64,000 nt of DNA from JAVBUY01 sp031552735 (GTDB lineage: Bacteria > Bacillota > Clostridia > Christensenellales > Aristaeellaceae), in the NCBI GenBank assembly GCA_031552735.1, contig JAVBMF010000002.1:19637-83636 (forward strand), written 5' to 3'. Under the pieces are notes generated by a model. That model was not told the DNA's origin, ran no database searches, and saw nothing but the letters and a program-made list of their open reading frames with translations. This document shows positions 39,001 to 44,872 of this stretch, in pieces (position 1 is the first letter of the stretch; each line of letters starts with the position of its first letter). The position numbers and the translations under genes were made by a program.

Positions 39001-42000
39001 ACCGGCAAGGCAGACACCACCGGCAGACTGCTGATGCCTGGCACCTACACCATCACGGAAATCACGCCGCCGGCGTTGCATACCAACTCCGGCCGCACCG
39101 AGACCTTCACGATCAACACCGATATGATCGTGCACGCCTTCTCCTTCACCGCTGAGCCGGTGAGCGAGGACGATGTGACCAACGGCGTGGAGATCAACAA
39201 GCCTGCGTTCGTCAACGACTACAAGCGCGGCGAGTTGACCGTGAACAAGAACCGCACGCGCGCGGCCCTGTCCGAGCCGACCAACGGTGCGATCTTCACC
39301 CTGACGATGAAGACCGAGTTGGTTGAGGGCGCGTGGGACAACTACCTGGAGGGTCTGGAGGACACGCCGGTGGCCGGCCTGACGCCGAACATGACCACCA
39401 AGGTGTTGACCATTGAGCACATCGACGCGGCCAGCGTCGGCACCATCAAGGTAGCCGGCCTGCCGTGGGGCACCTACGACCTGCTGGAGATCCAGGCTGC
39501 GCCGGGCACCGCCATCGGCGACGCCACCGCCCGCCTGGTGACCATCGGCAGCGTCGAGATGGACGCCACCACGAATGCCGACAGCAAGACCGAAACCTTC
39601 AATAACCCGGTGATCGAGCTGCACGTGCAGAAGACCAACCCGCTTGGCGACAAGCTAGAGGCAACCTTCGAACTGCAGCGCAAGGATACGGCTGGCGTCT
39701 ACCAGACCGTGACCACGCTGATCACCAATGCCTCGACCGGCATGGTGGTCTACCCGGCGGCAGGCAGCCTCACCTCTGACCTGATCCCCGGCGACTACAA
39801 GCTGATCGAGACCATCGCGCCGGAGAACCACGACCTGAGCATCCGCGACGATGCCGAGCTGCTCTTCAGCATCGACGGCACGAAGCAGATCTACGTGTTC
39901 TCCTTCACCAAGGAGCCCATCCTGTCCGCTGACAAGGCCGCGTTTGAGACGCGTCTGGGTGCCTTCGTGAACCGCTTCTCGTCCGGTACGCTCTACATCG
40001 AGAGCTACAAGACCAGCGACGCGATCCCCGGCACGCCGCAGGAAGCGCTGTTTGGCGACACGGTCTACGAGATCCGCTGCACCGCGCTGGCTGTCGGTGA
40101 TCCGTCCGCGAGCGAGAACCCGTGGACGCAGTTCCTGATGAGCCTGGATCAGACCACTCTGGATGCCATCGGTGGCGAAGTGGATGGCGACATCCTGCGC
40201 ATCACCATGCCGGCTTCCGGTAAGGTCACCATCGCGGGCATGCCGTACGGCTCGTACGTGCTGGAAGAAGTCAAGGCCGCGCCTGGTACCGCCGTGGGCG
40301 TGCTGCCGCGTCCCTTCTCCTTCAGCAAGCCGACCACCACCGAGCCGGACGCCGATGAGGAGACGCTCCAGCTCTACAACCCGATCATCCGTGTAGCCAT
40401 CGAAAAGACCAACCCGATGGAGCACCCGCTGGTCGCTGGTTTCACCATCACCAAGGCGGAGGATAGCACCTTCAGCAAGGAGCTGTTCACCGCCATCACC
40501 TCCGATGATGTGGGCCTGGTCGTGTATCCGCTCGATTTGGAGCAGTTCTTCACGCCTGGCACCTACACCATCACCGAGACCACCGCGCCGGATGATCATG
40601 ACCTGAGCACCGCGCTGACCCGCACCTTCACCGTCACCGATACCGGCCTGGTGTACGTGCACTCCTACACGAAGAACCCGCAGCTCACTGTCGTGCCCAA
40701 TGAGTTTGATTACGTGGGCAGTGTGTATAGCGACGTCAAATTCTTCGAGGAGCGCGGCAACCGCTACGTGAACGACTTTGCGCGCGGTAAGATCAACCTG
40801 AACAAGTTCCAGATCTGGGTGGATGGCCGCAGGGCGCTGGTCAATGGCGCGAAGTTCGTGCTGACCGCCGATCCGTTCATCACCTATCCTGGCATGAACT
40901 CCTCTTGGGAGTACATGCTCAACGAGATCGCCGGGGCCCCCGAGAAGTATCCTGGCGTGGTGATTACCCAGGGCAACACGCTGGAGCTGACCGTCGATAA
41001 CGCAGCCGATGTCGGCAAGCTGTCGGTGCTGGATCTGCCGTGGGGCAACTACACCATCACCGAGATCGTGGCTCCGGTTAACACCGCCATTGGCGCGGCG
41101 ACGCAGAGCTATACGTTCTGCCTGACCGACGTCAACGTAACCCACGAAGGCCATAACCATGCGAAGCCGGAGCCTGACCAAGCCAAAGAAAAGACGCTGA
41201 GCTTCGACAACCCGACCATCCAGATCGAGGTCGAGAAGACCAACGCGCTGGCGATGCCGCTGGTCGCTACCTTCGAACTGCGCAACAGCACTGGCACGAA
41301 GCTGGCCATCACCGGCCTGACCGACGCCAACAAGCAGTTCAAGACCAGCGCCACCACCGGCAAGGCTTCCTTCGAAGCCTCCGATGTGGTGGGCGGACTG
41401 CCGGTGGGCACCTACTCCATCGTCGAGGTGGCCTCGCCGAGGTACCACGAGCTGGATGTCCAGCCCACCAAGACCTTCACCATCACCAACAACCAGACGC
41501 AACAGCTCATCTCCTTCGTGAACCGTGCGCAGGCCGATGTGGATCCGGCGCTGGAAACCAACGCTCCGGCCTTCCTCAACGACTACAAGCGTGGCGCGCT
41601 GGCGCTGAGCAAGGCTGCGATCTACGGCACGCAACGCCGTACCGCGGAGGACGCCACCTTCGAGCTGGTCAACAATTCCACCTTCGTGACCGCCGCGAGC
41701 GGCGAGAACGCGTGGGATCTGTTCCTGGCCGAGCTGGGTGCGGGCACCTCGACGCTGCCGGCCGGTGCGACGCTCAGCGGTGAGAAGATCCTCATCGATA
41801 TGAGCGGCCTGGCCAATGCGACCATCACACTCAGCCGCCTGCCGTGGGGCAACTACACGCTGACGGAGACCCGTGCGAGCACCGGTACCGCAATCGGCTT
41901 TGCGCCGCAGACCTTCGTGATCGGCAACGCAACCGAGACTGCGACCCCCGCCGCTGTGGTCGAAAAGGTGATCAACGCCACCAACCCGGTGATCTCCGTC

Positions 42001-44667
42001 GTGATCGCAAAGACCAACTCGGCTGGCGACAAGCTGGCGGGCGCACAGTTCACGATCCGCCATAAGGGCGGCGCGGACGTCGCCACCGGCCTGACCACCG
42101 ACGCGAACGGCACCGTGACCTTCCCGGCGCTGACCGACACGACCGACAAGTGGTCGCTGCTCACGCCGGGCACCTACGAGATCGTCGAGACCTTGGCTCC
42201 GGCTGGCCATGAGCTGACCGATCCGGCCATCAAGGAATTCACGATCACCGACACGCAGGTGAACGACCTGATCTCCTTCACCTTGACGGCGCTTCGCACC
42301 GGTGCGAACAGCCGCGAGGATCGCCACGACGCCTTTGTCAACCCGTACAAGCGCGGCGCGATCATCCTGAACAAGCAGGATAAGGCCGAGCCCACCACGC
42401 TGCTGGCCGGTGCGGTGTTCGAGATTGGCATGAAGATGACGAACGGTCAGAACTCGCTGATCGCGCCCAGCGCGTGGAATGCGTACCTGACCGAGTTGGC
42501 AGCCAAGAAGCCGGCCAATATCCAGATCGTCGGTAACATGACGAACACGGCCAACAAGCTGCGCAACGATGTGGTCATCCGCGTCACTATCCCGGCCGGC
42601 GGCACCTACAAGATCGAGAACCTGCCGCTGGGCACCTACTTGGTCAAGGAAATCGCTTCGCCGAACGGCTTTGCGATTGACGACCTGAATGCCCACAATG
42701 TGACTGTGCCGGATGGCGCCACCCTGGAGCAGCGCATCGTCACCGAGAACTTCACCGACACCCGCCTGGTGATCAAGCTGACCAAGTACAGCGAGGATCG
42801 CATCAACAAGCTGGCTGGCGCGGAGTTCGACATCCTCGACAACACCGGCAAGGTCGTATTCAGACTCCAGCCGACCGACGCGAACGGCTACACCGATTCG
42901 ACGCTGCTGGATCGCGTATCGGGCGAGAAGATGACGCTGAAGCCCGGCACCTACACCCTGCATGAGTCCAAGGCCGCCGACTACTACAGCGCGAGCTTCA
43001 AGGATGTGACTTTCGTCGTCACCAACACCCAGAAGGCGTATGTCTACGACTTCACGGGCAAGGGCAGAAAGGCACCGGAAGATGCCATGTGGTACAACCA
43101 GTTGGTCACCAATGACCTGCTCAAGGGCAATGTGACCTTCAACATGCGCAACTCGCAGACCATGGCGCTCCAGGGCGGCAGCGTGTACGAGATCATCATC
43201 GATCACGAGTTTGCCACCGGTTCCTGGGACTACTTCGTCAAGACCATGAAGACGCAGTTCAAGGGCACCGAGCCGACTGGCTACCGCAGTCAGTACGCCA
43301 ATGCGGTGATCGCGGAGACCACTGTCGGCGGCAAGCGGGCCATCACCATCCGCCTGCCTAACATGGGCGCCAATAACGGAACGATCTCGTTCCAGATCCC
43401 GTGGGGCGCGTACACCATCCAGTGCGTCAAGCCTGCGGTCGGCCACGTACGCGACCAGGTCGACGTCCTGCATATGGCCGTTGGTCACCCCGCGCACCCG
43501 GTCATCATCTCGCACGCGGCCGCGAATCCGCACAGACCTGCGGATAGCTTCAAGGAATCGCATGCCTTCGACTACACGGAGACCCCGATCACCGTGGAGA
43601 TCCAGAAGATCAACAACCTGGATCGGTTCGTGAGCGGCGTAACCTTCTCGCTGCGCAACGCCAATGACCCTGGCTTCGGTACGATCTACGGTACGACCGG
43701 CACCAACGGCACGCTGACCTTTAAGCCGCTGATGACCCCGGGTACCTACACCCTGACCGAAACCAACGCGGGTCCGTACCACAGCGGCGACTTCACCACG
43801 ACCTTCGTTGTGGCGAAGGATGACAACAACTTCAAGACCTTCTACGACTTCACCAACCGTGTGCTGTCCGCTGACCAGAAGAATATGGCGGCGGTGGACG
43901 AGGCGGCGATCGTCAACCAGATCAACACCGGCACCCTGCGCGTGATCAAGCGTGACTCCACCACCGGCACCCCGCTGGCTGGCGCAGAGTTCACCGTCCG
44001 CCAGGTCAACATGGCCGGTAGCGCGCTGGCTTGGGACGAAGAGTCCGAGACCACCGATGCCGATGGCGTCGCCGAGTTCAGCGGCCTGCCGATGGGCACC
44101 TACCAGGTGTGGGAGTCCGCGGCACCGAGAGGCTACACGCTGCTGGATACCGTGCGCACGATCACCCTTGAGGCGGACGCTACGGTTACCACCACCTTCA
44201 ACGACGGCCGTATGTATGGCGCGCTGCGCGTCTACAAGATCGACGGCAACAACGGCTTGCCGCTGGCTGGCGCCACCTTCAACCTCACGGGCGAGAGCGG
44301 CTTCGGTGACGTCATCGACATGACCGGCACCACCGACGCCTCGGGCTATGTCTACTTCAACAACCTGCCGTACGGCACGTACACGTTGAGTGAGACCATC
44401 GCGCCGGATGCCCGCTACTCGCTGGCCGCGGATCGTACGATCACCATCGGACGTACCGAGACCATCACCGCGACGGTTCGCAACTTCGAGATCGGCGCGC
44501 TGGGCGTGCTGGGCGTCGTGGATGAAGCGATGGAGGGCGTGCTGCCCGTGACCGGCGAGGATCTGCCGATCGGCCTGTATGCTGGCATGGGCACGCTGTG
44601 TGCGGCCATGGGCCTGCTGCTGCTGATCGCCCGCCGCAAGCGCCAGGGCGTGGGCAAGTCCAAGTAA
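21082..44667 (+). CDS. Giant LPXTG-anchored multidomain surface protein, 7,861 residues
   Basis: One uninterrupted frame. The N-terminus has a basic end and hydrophobic run (FRMMLAAVLAIILLSNNAL), then an acidic Glu/Pro tract, an SH3-like domain (about 154-229, ending GWIMAEDL), and five repeats of TEEEIAALGITAEEAAAL type (274-470). From about 860 onward come many Cna-B/SpaA-like beta domains with GTY-x3-E strands and AP-x-GY ends, which in relatives form internal Lys-Asn isopeptide bonds. A DUF11-like region lies near 4518-4660 and an SdrD-type calcium-loop domain near 4981 (LDINADGIQNNNEPGI). Nine paired modules fill 5274-7615, followed by two short Cna-B domains. The sortase signal LPVTGE (7821-7826), a membrane segment and ARRKRQ end it. 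It is predicted to be a covalently wall-anchored, stretch-resistant adhesin or stalk. No sortase or partner pilin is in the window. Confidence 0.92.
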   Translation: MEQKRLKFYETKTFRMMLAAVLAIILLSNNALEQASYLIAGESQAPVTEVETTVEEPEEEPAEEPADEPEDEPKEEPEEKPEAPSAPTGDAGQSGDQGSGTDASTPGETGAVGAPATGDAAGMQTTVVEQIVALDQTQGQDVPANLAEDASFSSGYAYVLTSASLYNKREDDDKRIDLIDLGEGDVVSVLSMAEETVDGDTVRWAQATVIDENDKQVTGWIMAEDLIRMTEEEKTDAFNAESSDYVKRDGNGVPYVSAEANEPEETEAPEATEQPEVAPLTEEEIAALGITAEEAAALTAEQILAYRAQLAEQNEQPEVAPLTEEEIAALGITAEDAAALTAEQILAYRPQLAEQTEVAPLTEEEIAALGITAEEAAALTAEQILAYRAQLAEQYEQPEVAPLTEEEIAALGITAEEAAALSADEINFFRAQMAPLTEEEIAFFGLTAEQAAALTMAEIYALRSGMAPITMMDFAGAAFAGMPAGFEALYNEMKGKVVDETFSINSVSGILSWDVQKGAAMLALPGYAKTPYVTMASEGINSPMYTQFENGGILVTITIPESSPLRLRASSTYNIVPKDPSDPLYNKQATYLWSATAANGSLNLPIYMQYDYDAPGARLPVGTEIPFTVSMDGDVYCGYTDMDGIRVSEEELTHISATANLNVEVSDETYRDCDWYLDQSAPVVTTSGTGDAAQVIVSYVVEAYMKNENGNKMLLDSDYESIKNLRIPAEWQTLTTNILPLTVTVPTQDGSAIKQILPVSATRQYASDAAVDVPATSPNNTYDLPMPLIASAGNMTTYTKYTVKLTYKASDFEIPFYQYAQNMALSGAIKSTMQIKQTGSSDTITTTTPTGTFTRPATRVAPVKVTFTKKVEYNGTNLGIWKAPMTTTYPSQAGVSIYLEDTATGLPAAWYTENVNTYTAAVQNQPVSTTTGMTAELCVMPGTYLVKEVGGITGFAQKNAETPVVLARTDTTRALDVINTNGGIQVNKLWVIDGAVASGITDSVEITLFKNATGPDKAQMYTAGSTNKVDAVLSTDGASSVTFSMDPGTYYVEETNGPSWSSKPAARIPVTLNTVGELVKVDLQNKVRIVRLNHVLQIADALSRDTFSDAKQALRDFSPASGKNMSTAFEVKIHNASGGVIAGPFYPHMVQSSGSTNPYIADDGIMSVYVPDSVYCDPNAASYSVTIAGNVPGYGNMRVVTEPITSDMKDRAKEVDTLILHLMGVVDISKYIQYDFGPEYEAQNKAERLSESMRQMLLGGSKTVEYKVEYANGSSVPELTNLTLQSAVDNARYVIDGAGVVSSGTIPLHAVPGSLRAIFGIPVWPETTNYRMVEQSISDFDYIKTVVITEQSVAPIKKETTIVTPDPVAFQMGADGVRVNLVKTEVYNRPVNFGAVLVRALINDNVSYNYADTNFQPTILNNPDFQPTFGITHVNGTATTQYPAKGLFMVNGQPAVMLYPVPLNTTVTVKEAGVLGTYTPVKGATDTANWNAARSTAETIMPAPSGSRNPVVVETFYNTRSQMQVTIEKYVQTVGSGTARPRTSTDGVFTVNLYRALGESETGTNVQTINIGGTNYRYDLGKAPIVYTFNGTLSSVTNNVAIPAPLVKSDYVAIESATNGYEPKDGKNAYVVTLEIGKANPPAIRFTNSEYGKIQLTTYQSYLAHDTSTTPHTTTAYDQNNKWIGNRNADQTVAATGTALQYKFTSLSGNNPVYTAWVTQSGDTSISLPSGNYRVELNTALPSGYQLIVGGSNVAALPFNMTVSAATVTSQAVRFYNPNGFLCFEKQDQAGAALDGAAFKLEKITGPTTRSLAVSSVTRINAGHFCQTNLPIGEYALVETSAPTTPKMYYADPAETLVTVGGLYNDAGTGMIVETSDPTVVANCYTTGGAATKLKIVNKPAITFNVHKGSLLNGGTQPNTSGVPMTIVVSDGAGGYKEYDVSKGVFGNESKYASNTRSTAANGIATWKLPPAEYYVFEQPSAGYIPAPMDLQPTPVTTRVKTNITKINGTTAAGWVLGPYALNTSAVTTAGTLSVDVLNMPERMDVDTMAYGNFHNVNTHSDALGSFTFELVRVMDGVHDAESVTAVSSVSTSVGQRISGQTSYWFKNVQLFYADGTPIKYEMRTTTAREGYMKTEPVSGSATQSKSTKTMYLADRTGKIYPATGTWAYTNANAGIKGVGGTNNAEIKDQYLPTNAQSAYEEIIPARLAVQPGRTADGYITLGVQNWRAGNIDVYTYYEACVNHGLIEALAGVRVGLFLPDGTQIDEKTSAGAMVTFNGDVPDDSEYHDYFLTAEANYYVAQMNKLPGYAIYSCTAQRAPFPAKPTVGDLSKTTEYNVFAIRSENFGVDKTRKEFIASATMMNHHPFIILDLRKLFIYHTKLEPEKLDGHGKPKAGVSYQEWGEGTPFKLFAFTLKEKEAAAGYDLVMEEISGQFGQPDPYLADTVDGIAGRILTTPLDYGKIYVFAEMGSQGVLSFYIPDEIRQQLKDEFPAWAFDLDRNNETKGEAYNGGAGGVDVDYLVPEDLGPGFRTRSMYRVKGDGNIAGDIKAMIAAATQKSFNGMVGTVYEDKQINTTVATVVDNKVGEPGGGPWNYHETRMKMKKQLYTLSSIIAYNGATFEFYLHNILEDGTVLGLDKDGNVITDSGEVSFIGMRTTGAQQRPDPDGTPEVDKDGQTVMWDHDDDPETPMVPKVRTITENGVLTTPTIDLYNWKMYLLQDNGQPYYFMLPKNAGINNGGRGAIGKDGFLEDNQTPGQFIYTAGNVVFNATHLDDRSQLFTSENDPAIAAVKALAPAGQQYEVVKAYLLPHSGQTPHSSANHGGTGTQCSCYDVMVPVSYKELKPTQLQILKGAVESELAVKPEPVWIHCGGHLKGTKDRDDSVLVDNPVKNIQSGSAWFRVRTIGFQPNNASATAWETLMTKFPASASPFNGNAGLAMNHRDGIFGRWMNGLNVNGDGLTLNAAPSIGIRPLAGVQYYAYYKDGNGTLVRIKDRWGINGSDTEAPLVLTTDYNGFIVSPPLPNDTEVFLVQMTAVDGYVNTHSADTFTAGATEISGNWLNSLNLIRLPKLQTGTVKEYYATNPEQMDLHLNAFDELTYKANGRQTAIKLKDVTFTLKDGGAVIKTGVTLESGLAVLTRMPVGTYSLEAALTADQQKDYFNYDAVQVHVGQDSIKLTTPTGQVLGGYSFALGSSSKYTVQRDVLMGASDDFVSLDVLFPIKPFVRLEKRDVFTGKVLANVRFDLYKGADKIATALSDENGIVVFLNTAQSGSPEYRLDAGNYTLRENTDSSPAARPQGLLYDANWKIDFTVAYNGVLTAPAVATDKIMQSRETTTFKVNNSRKISLTVHKQGTNGENVPSVVFDIKAPSGTTVPRTTAANGKTLTYSISEIGAYVITERREDAEDNKNFYKPAINTIWMNIPADGVPQFRYGSSTGTIIQNITPIPDNGVISWSGTTNETTHEYEMTLVWKNPTRYSLVFDKVNGEGTKLADAQFKLFSDAECRKEVDPATFEVHGSATATSTAAGLVSFTGLIPGKQYYLKETQQPTGYNPPSTPPIGFLFTETQLKGSSYVATLSGQTVVLKNKATDDNGLFYNYKDTGVTITKRIYWFKDEKGVVYNDSANLPSLNFVVYEESLEKGTPDTSHIFSTITLTLAATQPSTDYSVYTGSAGLAEGNYWLQEDGQATVYNSKAALQIDLDPSHGTLPEPANMLGFWPITVYKEGTEIGGVKMPPNVNLNISNVTQRARASLLKWDEDKVKKLGGAKYVVYFLKDTSIANTTETIDGVTYEIENPARYDTSNRYAFNDPEDGCAVITGQEDLNNNEISTSLNPDTLGQLYIDVALPRLMTEATLVFEEVLPPNNYVRDPRDLRVEVVVHSNQVAPTVEMRNYASGKVSYEDYYVSYRNGIPEYLHDAEADVVKDVKVRLFYGRGQDQILMPVDDMAPIGWNTATQGKFSERITTLVNGRLAQAVWNGLPANYHYAIQIEPIDYYTLEKVRDISKNDRTPVPPDLLPLKTRVNDPKDASLTELHLYHFNSVMNDRPDHTLTMVGYHNYDAQIEVVKFVDGTDPEKNIAEWPAKFKISYGKKDPLGNPIVDPDAPAINLAVKEGGNQTLVVNGEFTVTGRAKLNGLSIRDIVNGSIFIIEELVPPTRPGETASLYRLPEDPDIDVTLTWDPNNPQISIGLMKRINFYNYPYAENPNSIFKKSNKDELAGPLMTVDPAAGNVIDTVTYTLHDFMKLWNTKTSAWEDGQNDLPYESYRITDFGPKFSANANDFIADITPGGSQHAFAAADKLDFDEYVKNMYAITSIKIGAASYQMTAEEIAAAVGTADEGKTRKDVTAKVEYAVFDADSAETIAESEWKVAADNLSLATAQTLNANAFAAGEKVRAFRVSYNKPGKNFTPGNIDYTVDFYKQPDGFESDGETLRRAVRVMRNAAMVEASFFPMTGDGISTTIKDLPPIYAEDDVKVPDTRPIPTLQLLKRLVKLGTENIVETITDAENDLRAPVEVSKNRLMTYQVTLVNHNTGDPTTTGSMIDPMLIDRLPEDFALTTKTGPSGNVPDVKWSLVEGATQVEEHPYLTLENAAVHELSGPDMHTGDTPHAAKDTQNDSYLALYFKGELKPGQQIVLTITGMVPQSMPSNVDTIEYNDAYAGTPAAIPVHAGNPDGLPFYRYKTQTLKKETPYLPGDALFDKLTTVGSGMTTGRFATMVGMLESHSRYELKAVSETTATKSVRGDVSGSDEFVMDTVASSFTGGTVTYRLNVEFSDTFQNNPSFAMTNLRIVDILPWMGNDANRSVAGAKASTWQPALDKISVTVRDGNGDLLASPPLPTLRLVRQNSTNYSALRTLTGTSLKNGTALPTVAGDTFANPGNNQWDNLDANVTPSTVYAGFDLDFVNWAIPSYAQVTVEITCKVPSLVESVSDPLRQLTFAQAMNIYYTTANNNAYYNMQRGGKWSTTVDPVEINTVRSTIIPPPTERGDLIWLDINADGIQNNNEPGIQDVDVSLHSYEFRTSTGALMNHVVDPAQTGSAGNLNIATDGAYRWNYLFNNIVAFDGDFNTNVASQYKYKLSVNVPTGLRPVASFNATAGTKLDSNLVAVTAGEPGAITTSYWLRPNNAQDDDYIVATVENGKTSIDRSLDGGLGMLYDFSGLKKDDKGEPVKDVTITATPASGPAISAVTDEDGVYTLIGLNRFVSYTVSETDAPNGYIVDAHTYTLPGIDPAIAQRDNVTVADIQGWIGDATTEDTHAYKLAQLSDSDLDETTFYNTVGVGSLEIVKEAESLTRGESGPTHRRALGDVSFLVENVNTILADTYDSFIAALKAGVMPTGLHLVTLTESEDADSPYYGMEPDSLIATTAADGKVKIENLPWGEYTVREISAPDGYIIFDTTAQTVKIGDPKKLEPTSTYGLYVVDCVKRFIDPAISLMLHKVDASGANLEPAGFTILTDAQKQQVTDTMTAAQIKALGGFSIVTEPATSGANASWYLNDNSDPSTFIPWVVGETYWFFETDPPIGYQPVAPFSLTIAADKAVYIYGEDTTPLRGYQDFIVRNDAIIDYADLGTLTINKIDSTDSSPVGGAEVLIICEDDYNDGTWDNYLAKLDNDDVLHVIDGTEAAGTRYAKYAANVGALVVLIPDSGELTISLPWGTYSIQEIYAPDGYAIDDAALHQDAFYVGDPRVPAIALLPQDYKLDWTHEYSDTPLYLTIEKNDPAGNDLSGAIFEIYKAADVTDGVPNDGVSAYMTLTTDDNGKATSANEPNLLLEGDYVLIEKTAPAYHDNTYVPFEFSVNRTSTNALVYALDISNPITVGSITIEKRDVADEALLAGAHFEIRNVSTLVPGAWDKAMETYPTNSDLYKVTVGTETHLMLILPSAAAYTVDNLPLGDYTVTETNAPNGYAIAQDSKAVRNVTVAGDTEEERAEVLEPFYDQKALIIVEKTNAMAQPLVATFRVDVALASGETDSFTLTTSATTGKADTTGRLLMPGTYTITEITPPALHTNSGRTETFTINTDMIVHAFSFTAEPVSEDDVTNGVEINKPAFVNDYKRGELTVNKNRTRAALSEPTNGAIFTLTMKTELVEGAWDNYLEGLEDTPVAGLTPNMTTKVLTIEHIDAASVGTIKVAGLPWGTYDLLEIQAAPGTAIGDATARLVTIGSVEMDATTNADSKTETFNNPVIELHVQKTNPLGDKLEATFELQRKDTAGVYQTVTTLITNASTGMVVYPAAGSLTSDLIPGDYKLIETIAPENHDLSIRDDAELLFSIDGTKQIYVFSFTKEPILSADKAAFETRLGAFVNRFSSGTLYIESYKTSDAIPGTPQEALFGDTVYEIRCTALAVGDPSASENPWTQFLMSLDQTTLDAIGGEVDGDILRITMPASGKVTIAGMPYGSYVLEEVKAAPGTAVGVLPRPFSFSKPTTTEPDADEETLQLYNPIIRVAIEKTNPMEHPLVAGFTITKAEDSTFSKELFTAITSDDVGLVVYPLDLEQFFTPGTYTITETTAPDDHDLSTALTRTFTVTDTGLVYVHSYTKNPQLTVVPNEFDYVGSVYSDVKFFEERGNRYVNDFARGKINLNKFQIWVDGRRALVNGAKFVLTADPFITYPGMNSSWEYMLNEIAGAPEKYPGVVITQGNTLELTVDNAADVGKLSVLDLPWGNYTITEIVAPVNTAIGAATQSYTFCLTDVNVTHEGHNHAKPEPDQAKEKTLSFDNPTIQIEVEKTNALAMPLVATFELRNSTGTKLAITGLTDANKQFKTSATTGKASFEASDVVGGLPVGTYSIVEVASPRYHELDVQPTKTFTITNNQTQQLISFVNRAQADVDPALETNAPAFLNDYKRGALALSKAAIYGTQRRTAEDATFELVNNSTFVTAASGENAWDLFLAELGAGTSTLPAGATLSGEKILIDMSGLANATITLSRLPWGNYTLTETRASTGTAIGFAPQTFVIGNATETATPAAVVEKVINATNPVISVVIAKTNSAGDKLAGAQFTIRHKGGADVATGLTTDANGTVTFPALTDTTDKWSLLTPGTYEIVETLAPAGHELTDPAIKEFTITDTQVNDLISFTLTALRTGANSREDRHDAFVNPYKRGAIILNKQDKAEPTTLLAGAVFEIGMKMTNGQNSLIAPSAWNAYLTELAAKKPANIQIVGNMTNTANKLRNDVVIRVTIPAGGTYKIENLPLGTYLVKEIASPNGFAIDDLNAHNVTVPDGATLEQRIVTENFTDTRLVIKLTKYSEDRINKLAGAEFDILDNTGKVVFRLQPTDANGYTDSTLLDRVSGEKMTLKPGTYTLHESKAADYYSASFKDVTFVVTNTQKAYVYDFTGKGRKAPEDAMWYNQLVTNDLLKGNVTFNMRNSQTMALQGGSVYEIIIDHEFATGSWDYFVKTMKTQFKGTEPTGYRSQYANAVIAETTVGGKRAITIRLPNMGANNGTISFQIPWGAYTIQCVKPAVGHVRDQVDVLHMAVGHPAHPVIISHAAANPHRPADSFKESHAFDYTETPITVEIQKINNLDRFVSGVTFSLRNANDPGFGTIYGTTGTNGTLTFKPLMTPGTYTLTETNAGPYHSGDFTTTFVVAKDDNNFKTFYDFTNRVLSADQKNMAAVDEAAIVNQINTGTLRVIKRDSTTGTPLAGAEFTVRQVNMAGSALAWDEESETTDADGVAEFSGLPMGTYQVWESAAPRGYTLLDTVRTITLEADATVTTTFNDGRMYGALRVYKIDGNNGLPLAGATFNLTGESGFGDVIDMTGTTDASGYVYFNNLPYGTYTLSETIAPDARYSLAADRTITIGRTETITATVRNFEIGALGVLGVVDEAMEGVLPVTGEDLPIGLYAGMGTLCAAMGLLLLIARRKRQGVGKSK
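21901..22490 (+). repeat. Five tandem 36-42-residue repeats in the giant protein
   Basis: Units begin at about 21901, 22027, 22144, 22270 and 22378. Each encodes VAPLTEEEIAALGITAEE, then AAALTAEQILAYRAQLAEQ or a variant. The first three and part of the fourth are nearly identical in DNA; the fifth has diverged (EEEIAFFGLTAEQAAALTM). The helical, acidic units probably form a short helical array near the N-terminus. Confidence 0.9.
36901..43926 (+). repeat. Nine two-domain (A+B) modules in the giant protein
   Basis: A-domains begin near 36901, 37771, 38512, 39226, 39982, 40783, 41590, 42352 and 43123; B-domains near 37348, 38191, 38881, 39601, 40378, 41209, 41983, 42757 and 43579. Pitch is 710-870 bp (about 240-290 residues). 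A-domains open with R-G-x-L-x-(V/L)-x-K, hold an insert with an aromatic motif (GTWDNYLAKL, GAWDNYLEGL, SSWEYMLNEI, NAWDLFLAEL, GSWDYFVKTM) and end with LPWG-x-Y-x-(I/L)-x-E. B-domains usually open with EKTN-x4-PLVATF and end with a GTY-x-(I/L)-x-E-x-x-AP-x-x-H pattern. Units are diverged, not recent copies. Confidence 0.88.
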
Positions 44668-44696
44668 AGCCTAACCGAGCAAAACCTAACTGAGCA

Positions 44697-44729
44697 AAAA
44701 GGGCGCACCCGAAAGGGTGCGTTCTTTTT
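44697..44729 (+). terminator. Terminator of the giant gene
   Basis: GCGCACCC-GAAA-GGGTGCGT followed by TCTTTTTC, about 35 bases after the stop codon. Confidence 0.9.
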
Positions 44730-44793
44730 CGGTGGTTTGGACGGTCTGCTTGTTCAGCAGCATATTTGAATTATGACAATTCATTAACTTTGC

Positions 44794-44822
44794 TTCACTT
44801 TCGAGGCCAAAAGGGGTACAAT
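44794..44822 (+). promoter_or_regulatory. Promoter of the MATE-ABC operon
   Basis: TTCACT, 17 bp, TACAAT, about 50 bases before ATG 44873. Confidence 0.5.
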
Positions 44823-44872
44823 AAACCTGTTATGCACTTGGCATACCACCTCAAGAAGCAAGGAAGAATGGC

